From the NCBI GenBank assembly GCA_049941595.1, contig JBNFNA010000006.1, positions 24,111 to 88,110 of the forward strand: 64,000 bases of DNA, read 5' to 3'. The position numbers and the translations under genes are program-made. Source of the stretch: Pasteurella sp049941595. Its GTDB lineage: Bacteria; Pseudomonadota; Gammaproteobacteria; Enterobacterales; Pasteurellaceae. Below, piece after piece: positions 59,096 to 64,000 of the stretch (positions are counted from its first letter, which is position 1; every line of letters starts with the position of its first letter). Below the pieces are notes generated by a model. That model did not search any database and was not told the DNA's origin. It worked only from the letters and a program-made list of their open reading frames with translations.

Positions 59096-60469
59096 ATGGC
59101 AACTGGAAAAATTGTACAAATCATCGGTGCGGTTATTGACGTTGAATTCCCACAAGATGCAGTACCAAAAGTATATGATGCCTTGAATGTTGAAACCGGC
59201 TTAGTGCTCGAAGTTCAACAACAATTAGGTGGTGGTGTAGTTCGCTGTATCGCAATGGGTTCATCTGATGGATTAAAACGCGGTTTAAGCGTAACTAACA
59301 CAAACAACCCGATTTCTGTACCAGTGGGTACAAAAACATTGGGTCGTATTATGAATGTATTGGGTGAACCAATCGACGAACAAGGCCCTATCGGCGCAGA
59401 AGAAAATTGGTCAATCCACCGTGCGCCACCAAGTTATGAAGAACAATCTAATAGTACTGAACTTTTAGAAACGGGTATTAAAGTTATCGACTTAGTATGT
59501 CCGTTTGCGAAAGGGGGTAAAGTTGGTTTATTCGGTGGTGCGGGTGTAGGTAAAACCGTTAATATGATGGAATTAATCCGTAACATCGCGATTGAGCACT
59601 CAGGTTACTCAGTATTTGCTGGTGTAGGTGAGCGTACTCGTGAAGGTAACGACTTCTACCACGAAATGAAAGATTCTAACGTTTTAGATAAAGTATCTCT
59701 TGTTTATGGTCAGATGAATGAGCCACCAGGTAACCGTCTACGTGTTGCGTTAACTGGTTTAACAATGGCTGAAAAATTCCGTGATGAAGGTCGTGATGTA
59801 TTATTCTTCGTAGATAATATTTATCGTTATACCCTTGCCGGTACTGAAGTATCAGCATTATTAGGTCGTATGCCATCTGCGGTAGGTTACCAACCAACAC
59901 TTGCAGAAGAGATGGGTGTACTTCAAGAGCGTATTACTTCAACTAAGACAGGTTCTATTACCTCTGTTCAAGCGGTTTACGTTCCTGCCGATGACTTAAC
60001 TGACCCATCGCCAGCAACAACATTCGCGCACTTAGACTCAACAGTGGTATTAAGCCGTCAAATCGCATCTTTAGGTATTTATCCTGCGGTTGACCCATTA
60101 GAGTCAACTTCACGTCAGTTAGATCCATTAGTTGTTGGTGAAGAGCACTATAACGTTGCTCGTGGTGTTCAAACTACATTACAACGCTATAAAGAATTGA
60201 AAGATATTATCGCAATTCTTGGTATGGATGAGTTATCTGAAGAAGATAAATTAGTGGTAGCACGTGCACGTAAAATTGAACGTTTCTTATCGCAGCCATT
60301 CTTCGTTGCGGAAGTATTTAACAGCACCCCTGGTAAATATGTTCCATTAAAAGAAACGATCCGTGGCTTCAAAGGTATTTTAGATGGTGAATATGACCAT
60401 ATCCCAGAACAAGCGTTCTATATGGCTGGAACCATCGATGAAGTATTAGAAAAAGCGGCGAAACTATAA
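59096..60469 (+). CDS. atpD: ATP synthase F1 subunit beta, AtpD
   Basis: The catalytic subunit, 457 residues. The P-loop GGAGVGKT is near 148-155. The catalytic GERTREGNDFYHEM, Walker B VLFFVDNIYRYT and the DELSEEDKLVV motif, equivalent to the DELSEED lever of E. coli, are intact. It is the most conserved gene of the operon, with atpC after 40 bases. Confidence 0.99.
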   Translation: MATGKIVQIIGAVIDVEFPQDAVPKVYDALNVETGLVLEVQQQLGGGVVRCIAMGSSDGLKRGLSVTNTNNPISVPVGTKTLGRIMNVLGEPIDEQGPIGAEENWSIHRAPPSYEEQSNSTELLETGIKVIDLVCPFAKGGKVGLFGGAGVGKTVNMMELIRNIAIEHSGYSVFAGVGERTREGNDFYHEMKDSNVLDKVSLVYGQMNEPPGNRLRVALTGLTMAEKFRDEGRDVLFFVDNIYRYTLAGTEVSALLGRMPSAVGYQPTLAEEMGVLQERITSTKTGSITSVQAVYVPADDLTDPSPATTFAHLDSTVVLSRQIASLGIYPAVDPLESTSRQLDPLVVGEEHYNVARGVQTTLQRYKELKDIIAILGMDELSEEDKLVVARARKIERFLSQPFFVAEVFNSTPGKYVPLKETIRGFKGILDGEYDHIPEQAFYMAGTIDEVLEKAAKL

Positions 60470-60509
60470 TTGCTTCTGAAAGCAACTAATAAAGCTTGAA
60501 GGAGAAAGT

Positions 60510-60938
60510 ATGTCAGTATTTAACTTAACCGTAGTAAGTGCAGAACAGCAAATTTTTTCTGGTCAAGTAAAGAGTATTCAAGCAACAGGTATTGAGGGTG
60601 AGCTTGGGATTTTAGCAGGTCACACCCCTTTATTAACGGCAATTAAACCGGGTATTGTAAAAATTACTCTTGAAAACGGAAAAGAAGAAGTTGTTTATGT
60701 TTCTGGTGGTTTTTTAGAAGTTCAACCAAATATTGTTACTGTGTTAGCAGATACCGCTATTCGTGGTGATGAGCTTGATGGCGATCGTATTTTAGCTGCG
60801 AAAAAACGCGCAGAAGAAAATATTCGTAGCCGTCACGCGGATGCGAACTATGAAATGTTGGCGTCTAAACTTTCTAAAGAATTGGCGAAACTACGTGCTT
60901 ATGAGTTGACAGAAAAATTAGTGAAAAATAAACGCTAA
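60510..60938 (+). CDS. atpC: ATP synthase F1 subunit epsilon, AtpC
   Basis: The epsilon subunit is part of the rotor and an intrinsic inhibitor of ATP hydrolysis. It is 142 residues long. The N-terminal beta-sandwich has VVSAEQQIFSGQVKSIQATGIEGELGILAGHTPLLTAIKPG, and the C-terminal helical hairpin includes DELDGDRILAAKKRAEENI. It is the last atp gene. An uptake signal (60943-60951) and a terminator follow. Confidence 0.97.
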   Translation: MSVFNLTVVSAEQQIFSGQVKSIQATGIEGELGILAGHTPLLTAIKPGIVKITLENGKEEVVYVSGGFLEVQPNIVTVLADTAIRGDELDGDRILAAKKRAEENIRSRHADANYEMLASKLSKELAKLRAYELTEKLVKNKR

Positions 60939-60960
60939 TTTGACCGCACTTTAAAGACAA

Positions 60961-60984
60961 AAAAGACCACATTTGTGGTCTTTT
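60961..60984. terminator. Terminator of the atp operon
   Basis: A perfect 10-base stem AAAAGACCAC/GTGGTCTTTT (60961-60970 with 60975-60984) has a 4-base loop and continuing Ts. It is symmetric and also faces the convergent tusA-like gene. Confidence 0.93.
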
Positions 60985-60993
60985 TCTTTTTGC

Positions 60994-61233
60994 TTATTTT
61001 CCTTTTTTAACCCAATATTGAAATGGCGTGCTTTCAACTTTACTTTTCAATAATGTGTGTTCCATAAATTGGCAAAAACTTGGAATATCTCTGGTTGTTG
61101 CTGGATCATCTGCAATCACTAATAACACATCCCCTTCTTCCAAAAAGCGAATATGTTTTCTGACCAACATCACTGGCTCCGGACAGCGCAAGCCGAGTGT
61201 ATCTAAAGTTTGTGTTACCCTAATTTCGTTCAT
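60994..61233 (-). CDS. tusA: TusA family sulfur carrier protein
   Basis: A 79-residue SirA/TusA-like protein. The sulfur-carrying Cys is in the family motif LDTLGLRCPEPVMLVRKHI, followed by LLVIADDPATTRDIPSFC. In E. coli TusA carries persulfide sulfur from IscS to TusBCD for s2U formation in tRNA and for other uses. The short length and motif fit TusA; a related YedF/YeeD role cannot be excluded. It is convergent with the atp operon and divergent from yigZ. Confidence 0.88.
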   Translation of the reverse strand: MNEIRVTQTLDTLGLRCPEPVMLVRKHIRFLEEGDVLLVIADDPATTRDIPSFCQFMEHTLLKSKVESTPFQYWVKKGK

Positions 61234-61310
61234 TGATTTTTGTCATTTGTTGAATAAATTTAAGCTGTATAATACAACAAACTCAAATAGCGTAGAAGTT
61301 TAATGCGAAT

Positions 61311-61919
61311 ATGATTGAATATAAAATCCCAAAAAGTGCGGTCGTTTTTGAAGAAGAAATCAAAAAAAGTCGTTTTATTACTTATCTTCAGCACGTGGAA
61401 GATATTGCCGAAGCAAAAGCCTTTTGGCAGCAGATTAAATTGCAACATCCACAAGCTCGCCATCATTGTTGGGCAACAGTAGCTGGCGCACCAAATGATT
61501 CGCAACTATTAGGTTTTTCTGATGATGGTGAACCAGCAGGAACGGCAGGTAAACCAATGTTATCTGCTTTACAAGGCAGTCATATTGGTGAAATTTGTGC
61601 GGTGGTTGTGCGTTATTATGGCGGAATTTTGTTAGGTACTGGCGGATTGGTTCGTGCTTATGGCAATGGCGTTCAACAAGCATTAGCTTTATTGGAAACG
61701 GATATCAAAGTCGATCGAGCTTCCTATAAAGTGCGGTGTGATTATTCTCAAATTAATAGCCTGCAATTATTGTGTGAGAAACACGATGTGACGATTTTAG
61801 ATCAACAATTTGCTGACATTGTAGGGTTTGAGTTAGGGATCAGAGATGATAAACTGGCGACATTTGAACACGCCTTAATTGAACGTTTTAGTGGACAGTT
61901 ACAGTTAGAAAGAGAGTAA
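61311..61919 (+). CDS. yigZ: IMPACT family protein YigZ
   Basis: A 202-residue protein of the YigZ/IMPACT family. The N-terminal UPF0029 domain has EIKKSRFITYLQHVEDIAEAKAFWQQIKLQHPQARHHCWA, then GFSDDGEPAGTAGKPML and VVVRYYGGILLGTGGLVRAYG, all strongly conserved. The C-terminal EF-G domain V-like fold is less conserved. Its biochemical role is not established. Uptake signals flank and enter the gene. It is 3 bases from trkH, forming yigZ-trkH-hemG. Confidence 0.92.
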   Translation: MIEYKIPKSAVVFEEEIKKSRFITYLQHVEDIAEAKAFWQQIKLQHPQARHHCWATVAGAPNDSQLLGFSDDGEPAGTAGKPMLSALQGSHIGEICAVVVRYYGGILLGTGGLVRAYGNGVQQALALLETDIKVDRASYKVRCDYSQINSLQLLCEKHDVTILDQQFADIVGFELGIRDDKLATFEHALIERFSGQLQLERE

Positions 61920-61922
61920 GTT

Positions 61923-63386
61923 TTGCGAATATTATCCATCATCCGAATTGTCGGCATTCTTGTTATGTGCTTTTCCCTCACGATGTTAGCGCCTGCTTTC
62001 GTGGCATTGTTATATGGTGATGGTGGCGGTAAAGCCTTTATGCAAACTTTTTTGATGAGTTCAATTGTCGGTGTTTTGCTTTGGTGGCCGTGCCATCACC
62101 ATAAAGAAGAACTGCGTTCACGAGATGGGTTTTTAATCGTAGTGGCGTTCTGGCTTGTGCTAGGCAGTATCGGGTCAATTCCTTTTATGCTATTTGAAAA
62201 ACCGCACCTTTCTTTTTCTTCTGCGATTTTTGAGTCTTTCTCTGGTTTAACCACAACAGGTGCCACCGTGATTGAAGGCTTGGATCAACTACCTAAAGCG
62301 ATTTTATTTTATCGACAACTGCTTCAATGGCTTGGTGGCATGGGGATCATTGTCTTAGCTGTCGCCATTATTCCTTTATTAGGTATTGGTGGAACACAGC
62401 TATACCGAGCAGAATCTTCAGGTCCATTAAAAGAACAAAAGTTACGCCCTCGTATTGCAGAAGTGGCAAAACTCTTATGGATTTTATATTTCTCATTAAC
62501 CGTGCTTTGTGCGATTGCTTATTGGTTTGCTGGCATGAATGCATTTGATGCGATCGGGCATAGTTTTTCAACCGTAGCAAATGGTGGATTTTCAACGCAT
62601 GATGCGAGTATGGGGTATTTTAATAATGCCAATATTTACTTAATTACAACCGTATTTATGCTAATTGCAGGGGTAAATTTTAATTTGCATATTGTAGCTT
62701 TCAGTTATATAGGAAAACAAAATATCTGGAAAAATTACTGGAGAGATCCAGAATTCCGTTTTTTCTTAGCCATGCAAATCCTATTTATTTTGTTATTCTC
62801 TCTCTCTCTCTATTTTTATCATTTTATTCCTGATTTAAAAGATGCCTTTATTCAAGGTTCGTTACAGTTAACCTCCATGTCTATGACCGCAGGTTATACC
62901 ATTTTTGACATTAATAGCTTACCCGCTTTTTCTGCCATGTTATTGGTCATCGCCAGTATTATTGGTGGTTGTGGCGGATCAACAACAGGCGGACTGAAAA
63001 CGATCCGTGTGTTAATTCTGTGGTTACAAGTTAAAAGAGAATTGCGTAGCTTAGTGCATCCTAACCTCGTGCAACCTATTAAGTTAGGACAAAATATTTT
63101 ACCTATTCGAATGCTAGAAAGTATTTGGGCATTTTTAATGATTTTTATTTTGGTGTATTGGGTGTGTGTGTTTGCGGTTATTCTGTGCGGAATGAATGTA
63201 TTTGATGCAATGGGGGCGGTGTTTGCCACTCTAACCAATGCAGGGCCTGGGCTTGGTGTTGTACATCAAGATTTTTTTAATGTACCAGAAAGTGCCAAAA
63301 TGGTCTTTGCTTTTGCCATGATTTGTGGGCGTTTAGAAATTTTCTCACTCCTTGTCCTTTTTACCCCAACTTTTTGGAAAGAATAA
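61923..63386 (+). CDS. trkH: Trk system potassium uptake protein TrkH
   Basis: The membrane channel subunit of the TrkAH potassium uptake system, 487 residues with about ten hydrophobic segments. The four pore (P) loops include SGLTTTGATVIEGLD, NGGFSTHDASMGYF, TAGYTIFDINSLP and NAGPGLGVVHQDF, each after a membrane helix. The start is TTG at 61923 (RILSIIRIVGILVM), aligned with the E. coli TrkH N-terminus; no closer ATG fits. It overlaps hemG by one base. The peripheral TrkA is not in the window. Confidence 0.93.
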   Translation: MRILSIIRIVGILVMCFSLTMLAPAFVALLYGDGGGKAFMQTFLMSSIVGVLLWWPCHHHKEELRSRDGFLIVVAFWLVLGSIGSIPFMLFEKPHLSFSSAIFESFSGLTTTGATVIEGLDQLPKAILFYRQLLQWLGGMGIIVLAVAIIPLLGIGGTQLYRAESSGPLKEQKLRPRIAEVAKLLWILYFSLTVLCAIAYWFAGMNAFDAIGHSFSTVANGGFSTHDASMGYFNNANIYLITTVFMLIAGVNFNLHIVAFSYIGKQNIWKNYWRDPEFRFFLAMQILFILLFSLSLYFYHFIPDLKDAFIQGSLQLTSMSMTAGYTIFDINSLPAFSAMLLVIASIIGGCGGSTTGGLKTIRVLILWLQVKRELRSLVHPNLVQPIKLGQNILPIRMLESIWAFLMIFILVYWVCVFAVILCGMNVFDAMGAVFATLTNAGPGLGVVHQDFFNVPESAKMVFAFAMICGRLEIFSLLVLFTPTFWKE

Positions 63387-63898
63387 TGAAAACATTAATT
63401 CTCTATTCAAGCCGTGAGGGCCAAACTAAAAAAATTGCAGAATATATTGCGACTCAACTTGGTGGCGAAGTGAAAATTCAAGCATTAACCATTGATAGTG
63501 ATATTTCGAGTGCTGACCGCATAATCATAGGTGCTTCCATTCGATATGGACACTTTAATAAAATGCTTGATAAATTTGTTAAAAAACGGACCGCACTTTT
63601 AAACCAAAAGCCAACAGCATTTTTTGCCGTGAATTTAACGGCACGAAAAGCGGGTAAAGATACGCCAGAAACTAATGTATATACCCGAAAGTTTTTACAA
63701 CGCATTAGTTGGCAACCACATCTCGCTGCTGTTTTTGCTGGTGCATTGTTTTATCCTCGTTATTCTTTCTTTGATCGCACGATGATTCGATTGATTATGA
63801 AAATCACTGGTGGCGAAACAGATACTAGCAAAGAAGTGGAATATACAGATTGGGATAAAGTGAAATCTTTCGTAGGAAAAGTCGAGCAGCTTAAATAA
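63386..63898 (+). CDS. hemG: Menaquinone-dependent protoporphyrinogen oxidase HemG-like flavodoxin
   Basis: A 170-residue long-chain flavodoxin-fold protein (E. coli HemG has 181). HemG oxidises protoporphyrinogen IX to protoporphyrin IX and passes electrons to quinone at the membrane. The FMN phosphate loop is LYSSREGQTKKIAEYIA. IIGASIRYGHFNKMLDKFV and AVNLTARKAGKDTPETNVYTRKFL are HemG-type, and the C-terminal half has GALFYPRYSFFDRTMIRLIMKITGGETD. It follows trkH as in E. coli. It implies at least the late step of haem synthesis. The ATG at 63386 shares the trkH stop. Confidence 0.92.
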   Translation: MKTLILYSSREGQTKKIAEYIATQLGGEVKIQALTIDSDISSADRIIIGASIRYGHFNKMLDKFVKKRTALLNQKPTAFFAVNLTARKAGKDTPETNVYTRKFLQRISWQPHLAAVFAGALFYPRYSFFDRTMIRLIMKITGGETDTSKEVEYTDWDKVKSFVGKVEQLK

Positions 63899-64000
63899 AT
63901 GGCATAATTTGGTGGCTTTTTCGTCCCAAAATGTGTTTTTGCTTAATAAAAAAGCAGTCGATAAAAAAATGAAAAAAAGCACTTGATCCAATTTCTGAAA
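63899..64000 (+). promoter_or_regulatory. Possible strong promoter at the right edge (rRNA-type)
   Basis: After hemG there are A-tracts (63962-63968 and 63972-63978) resembling an UP element, then TTGATC at 63983-63988 as a -35 candidate. A -10 would fall just past the window. In E. coli an rRNA operon follows hemG. No coding sequence is seen here. Confidence 0.35.

Overview
The window reads as a chromosomal segment of a Pasteurellaceae bacterium of the Haemophilus type. It carries many copies of the Haemophilus-type DNA uptake signal AAGTGCGGT/ACCGCACTT, is AT-rich, and its proteins resemble H. influenzae proteins (protein D/GlpQ, GlpB, ZapB, DppA/HbpA relatives). It also has adhE, satP, a non-lipoprotein DppA beside dppBCDF, and hemG. 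This points to a relative such as H. parainfluenzae rather than H. influenzae itself; that species call is inference.

Layout. 1-1660: tail of a topoisomerase-type zinc-finger gene, then tsaC and aroE. 1838-7537 (minus): dppA-dppB-dppC-dppD-dppF peptide/haem importer, with a hairpin after dppA and a GcvB-type sRNA target motif in the dppA leader. 7877-11657: ridA, p-aminobenzoate genes and a YeiH-type membrane protein. 11833-15270: divergent adhE and satP (fermentation and acetate transport) around a CRP-like site. 15332-19559: pdxH, greB, a secreted repeat-rich protein and tex.

19592-30519: a type IC restriction-modification locus, the most accessory-looking region. Its order is hsdM, AlbA_2/ATPase, hsdS, a REP-like inverted pair, rhuM, an SMC-like ATPase with a possible PrrC/RloC-type anticodon-nuclease C-terminus, hsdR, yqfB. 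HsdR shows catalytic residues at the same numbers as EcoR124I, and hsdS has two 12-bp spacer repeats of the kind that change EcoR124 specificity. No uptake signal was seen by eye from hsdM through the ATPase gene.

30593-42020: nearly the whole glycerol-3-phosphate regulon in one block. glpK, glpF, glpQ (protein D-like lipoprotein), an undescribed secreted propeller-like protein and glpT are on the minus strand. glpABC lies divergently, with two perfect CRP sites between, and glpR follows. 42110-44822: a very short YadA-type adhesin, a small membrane protein, glpE and glpX. 45035-45752: zapB and mioC.

45840-46215: the chromosome origin oriC, between mioC and mnmG as in E. coli, with two perfect DnaA boxes and 13 GATC sites in about 240 bp. 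46245-48766: mnmG and rsmG. 48934-53791: a four-gene chaperone-usher fimbrial operon (pilin, chaperone, usher, two-domain tip protein) set between rsmG and the ATP synthase operon. 53965-60938: atpIBEFHAGDC. 60994-63898: tusA-like, yigZ, trkH, hemG. The last 100 bases look like the start of a strong, possibly ribosomal RNA, promoter. No tRNA, rRNA, insertion sequence or CRISPR array was recognised.
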